In this document: piece after piece, positions 54,240 through 62,061 of the stretch
Numbering within the stretch: the stretch's first letter is position 1
How the letters are laid out: each line of letters begins with the position of its first letter
NCBI GenBank assembly: GCA_017525855.1
Contig: JAFXSE010000099.1
Span: 34,954-98,953, forward strand
DNA length: 64,000 nt
Reading direction: 5' to 3'
DNA from: Bacilli bacterium
GTDB taxonomy: Bacteria > Bacillota > Bacilli > RF39 > UBA660
Position numbers and translations under genes: made by a program
The notes under the pieces: model-generated
The model's input: only the letters and a program-made list of their open reading frames with translations
What the model was told of the DNA's origin: nothing
The model's database searches: none

Positions 54240-54692
54240 ATGAAAAAATATCTAAGAAAACATCTAAAATTAATTATAGTCTTATCAATATTTATAGCTA
54301 TAGTTATATCAGGATTTATAGCTTATAATTTAGTTTTTGTTAATAATTCATCAAAATATGGTAACAGGCTTGATGGAATACAAAACGTAAAATTAACTAA
54401 CAATAAGAAAAATTTAATTAAAAGTAATATTAAAACATTAGAAATTACAAAAAGTATTAACATAACATTAAGTGGTAAGATAATTAATATTATTGCTGTA
54501 GTTAATGATGATACAGAAACATCAAAAGCAAAAGAAATTGGTGGTAAAGTATTAGAACAATTAACTGATGAACAAAAAAAGTTTTATGATGTTCAAATAT
54601 TTATTAAGAAGAATAATAAAGATGAAAAATTTCCTATAATAGGATATAAACATCATAATAACGAAAATATTAAATGGACAGCTGATAGATAG
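54240..54692 (+). CDS. Hypothetical single-pass membrane protein (150 aa)
   Basis: A 150-aa protein with a basic N-terminus and one membrane helix (about 11-31, LIIVLSIFIAIVISGFIAY). The external domain starts KYGNRLDGIQNVKLT and ends in an Asn/Lys-rich stretch. It has no recognisable domain. It is 9 nt upstream of the two-sensor GGDEF gene and shares its promoter, so it may be a partner of that receptor. Confidence 0.6.
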   Translation: MKKYLRKHLKLIIVLSIFIAIVISGFIAYNLVFVNNSSKYGNRLDGIQNVKLTNNKKNLIKSNIKTLEITKSINITLSGKIINIIAVVNDDTETSKAKEIGGKVLEQLTDEQKKFYDVQIFIKKNNKDEKFPIIGYKHHNNENIKWTADR

Positions 54693-54701
54693 GAGTATAA
54701 T

Positions 54702-56738
54702 ATGAAGAAAAAACTAATAGTTATTATTCCAATAATTATTGCCATAATAACTTTTGTTATTGTCTATAGATATTACAATAAAGAAGATGCTACTACATCT
54801 TTAACTATAATAGAAAAGAAATGGGTAGAAGATAACAAAAAAGAAGCAATTGACTTTGAAATAATCAATGATTATCCGTTATATGGTATGAATGGTAGTG
54901 GAGTATTCTTTGAATTTGTTAATGATTTTGAAAAAAATGTAGGATTAGAGTTTAATAAAATACCATATTTAAAAGAATCAACGCCAACAACAAACAGTTA
55001 CAGAATAAGAATTCTAGACAATGAAACAAAACTAAATTCAAATGATTTACTAATATTCACTGATAGTTATATAGCTATAGGTAAATCATATAAAAGACTA
55101 AATAGAATTTCAGATATGAAAAACTTAACATTTGGTGTATTTGAAAGTGATAGAGATGAACTAAGTTATTATCTAAAAAGTGGTACAAACTTATCATTTA
55201 AAAATTATTCAAATATAAATGATTTGTATAAAGCCTTAAATAATGGTGAAGTAGATATGATTATTGTTCCAAATATTATGTATTTAGATAATACAATTGG
55301 ACAAGTTGACTATTCTATAAACTATTATTTTACTGAAATGAACAAAAAAGTTGTATTAACACTTAGCGATAATAATGATCAATTAAATAAAATTTTTAAA
55401 AAATACTATAATAAATGGAAAGAAACTAAATATGTAGAGGAATATAATAATGCTTATTTAGATTACTACGTTGAAAAAAATGATTTAAGTGATAAAGTAA
55501 AAACATCACTAGTTTCTAAGACATATACTTATGGCTATATAGAAAATCCTCCATATGAGTTAAAAGCAAGTAGCTCTATATCTGGTATTGCAGGTGAATA
55601 CATAAATAGAGTGTCTCGCCTTACAGATATTGAATTTAAGTTTAAAAAATATAAAAATCAAAAAGCATTAAAAAAAGCAATTGATGATGGAGAAATAGAT
55701 ATTTACTTTGATTACTACAATTATTCAAATGATAAATATTTAGCTACAATTTCTACATTTATTGAAAACTATGTAGTTTTAGGTAAAGAAGAAGATGAAC
55801 ACATTGTCAATTCGTTTGAAAGTCTCAAAGGACAAAAAGTTGTAATGTTAGATAATGATTCCCTATATAATTATTTTTCAACTAACAGTAGATCTAATAT
55901 AACTACATATAACAGTATTGATAAAATTTTATCTAAAGCAAAAAATGAGGTTATCGTTTTAGATAGAGAAGTATATAACTATAATAAATCAAAATTTAAA
56001 GATTATAATATTTTATATATTGATACAATAATGAATGATTATAAATTTATGGTTAAATCAAGCAATCAGCCATTTTATAATTTAATGAACTATATAATTA
56101 ATACTAATTCATATTATAATTATCGTAATAATGGAGTAAAAAGTTTAACTGAATCAATATTTAAAGGAGAAACTTTTGAAACAATTTACTTAATTGCATT
56201 ACTAATTATATTCATTCCTTTAATTGCAATAGCACTATTCTATTTAATAATTAAAAGGAAAAAGAAGAGAAAGAAAGCTCAAAAGATAGATAGACATAAA
56301 TATACAGATATGCTTACTTCTTTAAAAAATAGAAATTATTTAAATGCAAAAATGCCTGAGTGGGAAGAATGTAATATCTATCCACAAGCTGTAGTAGTTG
56401 TGGACCTAAACAAAGTAAAGTATGTTAATGATAATTATGGACATAGCGAAGGAGATAATCTCATTATTAAAGCGGCGGCGCTTCTTGTTAATACACAACT
56501 AGAAAATAGTGAAATAATACGTACAGATGGTAATGAATTCTTAATTTATTTAATTGGATATAGTGAAAGACAAGTAGGTGTATATTGTAAAAAACTAGCT
56601 AAAGAAATGAAAAATTTACCACATGAATTTGGTGCTGCTATTGGATTTAGTATGATTGAAGATTCTATCAAAAATATAGACGATGCCATCAATGAAGCAA
56701 CAATTGATATGATCAATTCAAAAGAAGATTTTAAATAA
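54702..56738 (+). CDS. Membrane GGDEF protein with two solute-binding sensor domains, degenerate active site
   Basis: A 678-aa protein: a signal-anchor helix (4-21), two successive periplasmic-binding-protein-like domains (about 30-255 and 268-480; the second starts TYGYIENPPYELKASS), a second helix (about 496-518), and a GGDEF domain. The GGDEF domain has VVVDLNKVKYVNDNYGHSEGD and then IRTDGNEFLIYLIG. The signature loop reads DGNEF (609-613) rather than GGDEF, and it lacks the acidic residue needed for cyclase chemistry at position 3. So it may be a c-di-GMP receptor or a pseudo-enzyme. An external amino-acid-like ligand is likely. It is coupled to the 150-aa protein upstream. Confidence 0.82.
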   Translation: MKKKLIVIIPIIIAIITFVIVYRYYNKEDATTSLTIIEKKWVEDNKKEAIDFEIINDYPLYGMNGSGVFFEFVNDFEKNVGLEFNKIPYLKESTPTTNSYRIRILDNETKLNSNDLLIFTDSYIAIGKSYKRLNRISDMKNLTFGVFESDRDELSYYLKSGTNLSFKNYSNINDLYKALNNGEVDMIIVPNIMYLDNTIGQVDYSINYYFTEMNKKVVLTLSDNNDQLNKIFKKYYNKWKETKYVEEYNNAYLDYYVEKNDLSDKVKTSLVSKTYTYGYIENPPYELKASSSISGIAGEYINRVSRLTDIEFKFKKYKNQKALKKAIDDGEIDIYFDYYNYSNDKYLATISTFIENYVVLGKEEDEHIVNSFESLKGQKVVMLDNDSLYNYFSTNSRSNITTYNSIDKILSKAKNEVIVLDREVYNYNKSKFKDYNILYIDTIMNDYKFMVKSSNQPFYNLMNYIINTNSYYNYRNNGVKSLTESIFKGETFETIYLIALLIIFIPLIAIALFYLIIKRKKKRKKAQKIDRHKYTDMLTSLKNRNYLNAKMPEWEECNIYPQAVVVVDLNKVKYVNDNYGHSEGDNLIIKAAALLVNTQLENSEIIRTDGNEFLIYLIGYSERQVGVYCKKLAKEMKNLPHEFGAAIGFSMIEDSIKNIDDAINEATIDMINSKEDFK

Positions 56739-56754
56739 TAAAAAGGGAGTTAAT

Positions 56755-57609
56755 ATGAAGCAAGTTAGAAAGTTCATAAAGAAAGTAATTTATATTATTG
56801 GTAAACCATATATGCGAGTTCTTCCTGGACAACTTGCTTTTTTTACTGTTCTATCATTAGTGCCATTAATTGCTTTACTAGGAACAATTGCTTCATATTT
56901 TTCTATTTCCTTAAACTCACTTGTAAATATAGAAAAGTTTTTACCTACAGCTGTATCTAGTCTTGCAAATACAACAACTAGTGCTAAGGGGTTAACCTTC
57001 AACATTATTGTGTTTTTAACAACTGCCTTTTTTCTAGCTTCAAATGGAGCACATTCTATTATAATTACTTCAAATGAAATCTATGGCATAAAAGGAAAGG
57101 GCTATATGGGAAGACGCCTAAAAGCGATATTGATAACATTTATATTAGTATGTGTAATAATATTTACATTAGCTGTGCCTGTATTTGGAAATAGTATCTT
57201 TAATATTTTAAGAATGGAGTATGGAGATTTAAGAATAATAGAGTTTTTATCAAACTTATTTAACCTAGTAAATATTCCATTGACCATGGTAATAATGTTT
57301 TATATGGTGAAAGTTATTTATAATATAGCCCCAGATGAAAAAATGGAAACAAAAGGAATGAGAAATAACTATGGACCAATATTTACAACAATAATGTGGA
57401 TATTAGGTACTGAATTATATTCTGTTTATGTTAAAGAGTTTTCAAACTATAACTTATTTTATGGAAGTATTTCAAACATTATTATATTAATGGTTTGGGT
57501 TTATTATTTATCATATGTATTTGTCTTAGGTATGGCAATAACTGCAACTGAAGATAAAGAACTAGAATTAACAAGTAAAATAGAATTAAAAGATATAAAC
57601 AACAACTAA
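56755..57609 (+). CDS. YihY/BrkB-family membrane protein
   Basis: A 284-aa protein with six helices. PGQLAFFTVLSLVPLIALLG, SNGAHSIIITSNEIYGIKGK and YGSISNIIILMVWVYYLSYV are the signature of YihY/BrkB proteins. The family was once called RNase BN by mistake; its role is uncertain, and lipid or virulence roles have been suggested. It follows the GGDEF gene by 16 nt and may be in the same operon. Confidence 0.9.
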   Translation: MKQVRKFIKKVIYIIGKPYMRVLPGQLAFFTVLSLVPLIALLGTIASYFSISLNSLVNIEKFLPTAVSSLANTTTSAKGLTFNIIVFLTTAFFLASNGAHSIIITSNEIYGIKGKGYMGRRLKAILITFILVCVIIFTLAVPVFGNSIFNILRMEYGDLRIIEFLSNLFNLVNIPLTMVIMFYMVKVIYNIAPDEKMETKGMRNNYGPIFTTIMWILGTELYSVYVKEFSNYNLFYGSISNIIILMVWVYYLSYVFVLGMAITATEDKELELTSKIELKDINNN

Positions 57610-57612
57610 TCA

Positions 57613-57638
57613 CAAGCATTTTAATGCTTGTTTTTTTT
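57613..57638 (+). terminator. Strong terminator
   Basis: CAAGCAT, loop TTTA, ATGCTTG, then a run of eight T (57631-57638). Confidence 0.85.
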
Positions 57639-57676
57639 GTATGTTGGGTATAATTATTATAGGAGACTGCGTTAAT

Positions 57677-57997
57677 ATGAAAAGAAAGTATATATATTTA
57701 CTAATATTTTTAGTTTTGTCTATAGGAATAGGGTATGCTTATTTAAATACAAATCTAACTATGGAAAACAATGTAAGTTTAAATGCCTTAAAAAGATATA
57801 CTGTAACATCTACAAGTAGTAAAAAAATTAACCATATTTATTTATCCTATGGTAGAGGTCAAGGAAATGCACATTTAAAATATATTCAACTAGAAAAAGG
57901 AACGGCAACAGAATATGAACCATACTATGTGAAAAGTGATACAAAAGTAACTCAAAATAAAGACCATACTTTAACTGCAATTTGGAAAGCAAACTAA
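57677..57997 (+). CDS. Small secreted/surface protein (106 aa)
   Basis: A 106-aa protein with a signal-like N-terminus (KRKYIYLLIFLVLSIGIG) followed by YAYLNTNLTMENNVSLNA. This GYAYLNT...L segment resembles the start of TasA/SipW-dependent and other surface proteins of low-GC gut bacteria. A short mature domain of about 75 residues follows, ending TLTAIWKAN. The ATG at 57677 is 11 nt from AGGAG, which is longer than usual. Function unknown. Confidence 0.55.
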   Translation: MKRKYIYLLIFLVLSIGIGYAYLNTNLTMENNVSLNALKRYTVTSTSSKKINHIYLSYGRGQGNAHLKYIQLEKGTATEYEPYYVKSDTKVTQNKDHTLTAIWKAN

Positions 57998-58007
57998 TTT
58001 TTACCAT

Positions 58008-58031
58008 GATTCTTATTAGAATCTTTTTTTG
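58008..58031 (+). terminator. Intrinsic terminator
   Basis: GATTCT, loop TATT, AGAATC, then TTTTTTT. Confidence 0.75.
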
Positions 58032-58052
58032 TAATATTTTGTAAATATCCTT

Positions 58053-58066
58053 TTGAAGCGTTTACA
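58053..58066 (+). promoter_or_regulatory. Possible cre (CcpA) box
   Basis: TTGAAGCGTTTACA matches the cre consensus TGNAANCGNWNNCW at all but one position and overlaps the -35 box of the next promoter. Confidence 0.35.
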
Positions 58067-58089
58067 ATGAGATATACATTTGCTAAAAT
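58061..58089 (+). promoter_or_regulatory. Promoter of the PRPP-synthetase-like gene
   Basis: TTTACA (58061-58066), 17-nt spacer, TGC-TAAAAT (58084-58089). Confidence 0.6.
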
Positions 58090-58115
58090 TAAAATGTATA
58101 GAATAGGAGTAAATT

Positions 58116-59243
58116 ATGTCAAATAATAAAGAAAAATTAAAATTAATTGTTTTAAAAAGTGCTTTAGAATTAGGACAAAAAGTTGATAACCATTTACAAA
58201 GTTTTTATGATACAAACAGTTCATTTATTTTGCCTACAAAAGAAGTGTGGTTTAGCGATGGACACGGTAAAGTAGAACTTCTTGATTCAGTTCGTGATCA
58301 AGATGTATATATTTTTCAAGATATTGGTAACTATTCATTAGAATATAAAATGCATGGCTTTATTAATCACACATCACCTAATGATTTAAATCAACAACTA
58401 AAAGATACAGTTGGAGCATGCAAATGTCATCCTAATAGCTTATCTATAATCATGCCTTTACTTTATGCAGGAAGGCAACACAGAAGAAATGGCAGAGAAG
58501 CTTTAAGTTGTGCTGCTAACTTACGCGAATTAGATGTTGACCCCTATATAAAAAGACTAATAACATTTGATGCTCATGATGAAGGAGTACAACAAGCTCT
58601 TGCTTACACTGAGTTTGATAACTTTTTTGCAACTAATGTCATGTTAGAAGAGTTTATTAATGATACAGATATGGAACAATTAATGGATGTAATCTTTGTT
58701 GCACCAGATGGAGGAGCAGCAGGAAGAAGAGATTTCTATCTTAACTCATTTAATAGCCCATACATAACAAAAGATGCAGGTAGCTTTTATAAAAAAAGAG
58801 ATTACAATACAATAGTTGATGGTAAGAATCCAATTATTGAACACTCTTATTCAGGAAACCAAAATATAAAAGGAAAAACTGCCATTGTGGTAGATGACAT
58901 GATAGCATCAGGTGGCTCAATGTTTGATGTTATTGATGAACTAAAGAAAAGAGGTGTAGAACATATTTATGTAATGTGCACATTTGCTCTTTTCACAAAT
59001 GGAATAGATAAATTTAATAAATATTATGAAGATAAGAAATTTGATGGAATCTACACAACAAATGTAAGTTATATTGATAACAATTATAAAAAAGAAGAAT
59101 GGTTACATGTAGTAGACTGTTCTGAATATATTGCAAAAATTATATATACTTTAAATAATCAAGAAAGCATTTCTCCGTTATTAAGAGATAAAAGCTATCC
59201 TGGTAAAGTTTTAGCTAAAAAATTTGAAGCGTACAATAAGTAA
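58116..59243 (+). CDS. Ribose-phosphate pyrophosphokinase-like phosphoribosyltransferase
   Basis: A 375-aa protein built like PRPP synthetase. It has SIIMPLLYAGRQHRRNGREA with the flexible loop, ADAH-like ITFDAHDEGVQQAL for metal binding, and VVDDMIASGGSMFDV as the PRPP loop. Against the usual 310-320 aa it is longer. Insertions in the first half suggest a divergent (class III-like) enzyme. It would make PRPP for nucleotide and histidine synthesis, or a related ligand. It has a single-gene promoter with a possible cre box. Confidence 0.8.
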   Translation: MSNNKEKLKLIVLKSALELGQKVDNHLQSFYDTNSSFILPTKEVWFSDGHGKVELLDSVRDQDVYIFQDIGNYSLEYKMHGFINHTSPNDLNQQLKDTVGACKCHPNSLSIIMPLLYAGRQHRRNGREALSCAANLRELDVDPYIKRLITFDAHDEGVQQALAYTEFDNFFATNVMLEEFINDTDMEQLMDVIFVAPDGGAAGRRDFYLNSFNSPYITKDAGSFYKKRDYNTIVDGKNPIIEHSYSGNQNIKGKTAIVVDDMIASGGSMFDVIDELKKRGVEHIYVMCTFALFTNGIDKFNKYYEDKKFDGIYTTNVSYIDNNYKKEEWLHVVDCSEYIAKIIYTLNNQESISPLLRDKSYPGKVLAKKFEAYNK

Positions 59244-59254
59244 CGTTTCTTTTT

Positions 59255-59283
59255 TTGATTATAACTAAAAAATATGTTAAAAT
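59255..59283 (+). promoter_or_regulatory. Upstream promoter of the LTA-synthase-like gene
   Basis: TTGATT (59255-59260), 17-nt spacer, TGT-TAAAAT (59278-59283). Confidence 0.5.
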
Positions 59284-59312
59284 ATGAGAGCACCTTCGAA
59301 CATATAGACACA

Positions 59313-59341
59313 TTGAAAAATAATTATAATGGTGATATAAT
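59313..59341 (+). promoter_or_regulatory. Downstream promoter of the LTA-synthase-like gene
   Basis: TTGAAA (59313-59318), 17-nt spacer, TGA-TATAAT (59336-59341). Confidence 0.7.
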
Positions 59342-59364
59342 AAAAAAATAAGCGAGGTATAGAA

Positions 59365-61413
59365 ATGAATAAATTGAAGAGCCTAAAAGATAAATTTATA
59401 ACAAAATGTAAGGAGATAAAAGAAAATCACCTTATTTCAAAATTTATAAAAGAAAATAAAGTGTTTTCATGTTTCGTAATTGTTAACCTTATTAATGCAA
59501 CCATACTCCGTTTTATGACTATGGACAGTATAATAACTTTGTTACTACCAAAGCCAATAATAGCTGATCTAGCCGTCATTCTAATATTAGGATCATTTTC
59601 GTTTCTTTTTAAGAAGAATAAATCAGGAGTAAGATACTTAGCTGTTTTAACATTTGTTTTTACTTTAATAACAACTGTTAATTCAATTTATTACACATAT
59701 TATTCATCTTTTGCCAGCTTTTCAATGCTTTCACTTACACAATTCATTGCACCAGTAGGAGATGCAGTAGTTCAAAATGTTTTACAAATCAAAGATTTAG
59801 TATACTTAATTCCTACCTTTGTTTTCTATGCTTATATAATTATGAAAAGAAAAACATATAAGCATAAAATCACAATAAAAAGAAAAAGCAAAGAAAACTT
59901 TATAAAAACAATTGCAACAGGAGGAATAACATTACTTATCTTTTGCATAACATTATCTGGTATTGAGATTAGCAGATTCATAAAACAATGGAATAAAGAA
60001 TATGTTGTTCAACGATTTGGTATATATTTATACCAAATAAATGATGGTATTACTAGTTTACAACCAAAAATAAATTCCATGTTTGGATATGATAGTGCAT
60101 CAAAAAAATTTAAAGATTATTTTGATAAGAAAATGAAGCAAGCTGAATATACAAAAGAAAACGAGTATACTAACATATTAAAAGGAAAAAATATTATTGT
60201 AATACATGCTGAAAGTATACAAACGATTGCTCTTAATACTTCATTTAATGGAATAGATGTTGCACCGAACTTTAAACGTTTAGCTAGTGAAGGTATTTAT
60301 TTTTCTAATTATTATTCACAAGTAAGTGTAGGAACAAGTAGTGATGCAGAACTTACATTTAACACTTCTCTTATGCCAACAAAAAGTGGAACGGCTTTTG
60401 TATCATATTCAGATAGAAAGTATATAGCAACTCCATCGTTATTAAAAGAACAAGGATACTATACCTTTAGCATGCATGGTAATACTGCAGACTTTTGGAA
60501 CAGACGAGTAATGCATAAGAACTTTGGATTTGACAAGTTTTATAGTAAAGTAGACTACAATGTAACTAAAGATAATACAATTGGATTAGGAATTAGTGAT
60601 AAAGACTTCTTTAAACAATCAGTAGATTATATAGAACAAATAAGTAAAGAACATGAACACTATTATGGTTTATTAATTACTTTAACAAACCATACTCCAT
60701 TTTCTGAAACTACAAAATATGGAGATTATAGCGTTAGTCTAAAAGAACAAGTAACAAAAGATGATGGAACTACAGAGGAAGTTGTATATCCATATATGGA
60801 AGAGACAAAATTAGGTAATTACTTTAAGTCAGTTCACTATGCAGATGAAGCACTAGGAGAATTCATAAATGAATTAGATCAAAAAGGTCTTTTAGATAAT
60901 ACTGCTATTGTAATATATGGTGATCATGATGCTAGACTTCCTAAAAATGAATATGAAAAACTATATAACTATGATAAAGAAAATGATGATATACTTGATG
61001 AGGAAGATCCAAGTTACGTAAAATTTGATAATTATCAATATGAATTGAATAGAAAAGTTCCGTTTATTATTTGGACAAAAGATAAAAAATATAACACAGA
61101 AATAACTGATGTAATGGGAATGTATGATGCTATGCCAACCCTTGGCAATATGTTAGGAATCAAAAACAATTATTCTTTAGGACACGATATATTTAATATT
61201 AGAGGTAATAATATTGTTGTATTTCCTAATGGAAATTGGGTAACAGATAGAGTTTATTATAATGCTCAAAAAGGAGAATATTTATCATTAACAGATGAAG
61301 CTATAGATAAAAACTATATTGAAAAAAAGTCTGATTATGCTGAAGAATTACTAGATGTTTCAAATGATATGATAGTATTTGATTTAATAAAAAAAGGACA
61401 GGATAAAAAGTAA
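59365..61413 (+). CDS. LTA-synthase-family phosphoglycerol transferase
   Basis: A 682-aa protein with five membrane helices (about 30-210) and an extracellular sulfatase-like domain. Residues seen are the nucleophile region SVGTSSDAELTFNTSLMP (Ser where LtaS has Thr), the metal/His sites in YTFSMHGNTADFWNR, LLITLTNHTPF and VIYGDHDARLPKNEY. Such enzymes polymerise or transfer glycerol phosphate from phosphatidylglycerol on the outer membrane face. Length matches LtaS (about 650). Two tandem promoters precede it, and a small membrane protein and an LCP ligase follow. Confidence 0.88.
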   Translation: MNKLKSLKDKFITKCKEIKENHLISKFIKENKVFSCFVIVNLINATILRFMTMDSIITLLLPKPIIADLAVILILGSFSFLFKKNKSGVRYLAVLTFVFTLITTVNSIYYTYYSSFASFSMLSLTQFIAPVGDAVVQNVLQIKDLVYLIPTFVFYAYIIMKRKTYKHKITIKRKSKENFIKTIATGGITLLIFCITLSGIEISRFIKQWNKEYVVQRFGIYLYQINDGITSLQPKINSMFGYDSASKKFKDYFDKKMKQAEYTKENEYTNILKGKNIIVIHAESIQTIALNTSFNGIDVAPNFKRLASEGIYFSNYYSQVSVGTSSDAELTFNTSLMPTKSGTAFVSYSDRKYIATPSLLKEQGYYTFSMHGNTADFWNRRVMHKNFGFDKFYSKVDYNVTKDNTIGLGISDKDFFKQSVDYIEQISKEHEHYYGLLITLTNHTPFSETTKYGDYSVSLKEQVTKDDGTTEEVVYPYMEETKLGNYFKSVHYADEALGEFINELDQKGLLDNTAIVIYGDHDARLPKNEYEKLYNYDKENDDILDEEDPSYVKFDNYQYELNRKVPFIIWTKDKKYNTEITDVMGMYDAMPTLGNMLGIKNNYSLGHDIFNIRGNNIVVFPNGNWVTDRVYYNAQKGEYLSLTDEAIDKNYIEKKSDYAEELLDVSNDMIVFDLIKKGQDKK

Positions 61414-61425
61414 TAAGGAGCAATT

Positions 61426-62052
61426 ATGAAATTAAAAAAAAGTGTAAAAAGGAAAATTGTTTTAATATTTATAATACTGTTAATTGCATTATTAGTATTT
61501 TTATATTTAAAATTCTATGGAACAAAAGAAGTAACAAAATCTAAAGTAATAGATGAAATAAAGGAATATGGATATACATTAAAAGATACAAAAAATGATG
61601 AATATAAAAAAGAATTTAAAAACTTATCAAAAATCTTATCCGAAAAAAAGATAAATGAAAAAGAATATGCTAAAAGTGTAAGCAAATTGTTTATTATAGA
61701 CTTTTATTCATTAAAAGATAAATTAGCAAAAACTGATATTGGTGGAGAAATTTTTGTACATAAAGATGCTAAGGAAACTTTCCTAGAAAAAGCAAAAGAT
61801 ACAATATATAAATATGTAGAAACAAACTTATACGGTAATAGGACTCAAAAATTACCTAGTGTTGAAAGTGTAAAAATAAATAAAATAGAAAATATTTCCT
61901 ATGAATTTGGAGATAATAATGGTGATGATAATGCTTTTCAAGTAAGTGTTTCATGGAGTTATAAGGATAACTTTGATGATAATTATCAAACAAAAGCAAC
62001 AATAATAATTGTTCATGAAGATAAGAAATTATCTATAGTAGAGTTGAAATAG
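61426..62052 (+). CDS. Hypothetical single-pass membrane protein in the LTA/LCP operon
   Basis: A 208-aa protein with a basic N-terminus, one membrane helix (about 8-28, IVLIFIILLIALLVFLYL) and a soluble external domain. That domain has a helical part (KVIDEIKEYGYTLKD, Lys/Glu-rich) and ends in a beta-rich stretch. No family is recognised. It follows the LTA-synthase-like gene by 12 nt and precedes the LCP gene by 9 nt, so it is probably an envelope-assembly accessory. Confidence 0.65.
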   Translation: MKLKKSVKRKIVLIFIILLIALLVFLYLKFYGTKEVTKSKVIDEIKEYGYTLKDTKNDEYKKEFKNLSKILSEKKINEKEYAKSVSKLFIIDFYSLKDKLAKTDIGGEIFVHKDAKETFLEKAKDTIYKYVETNLYGNRTQKLPSVESVKINKIENISYEFGDNNGDDNAFQVSVSWSYKDNFDDNYQTKATIIIVHEDKKLSIVELK

Positions 62053-62061
62053 GAGGATTTT

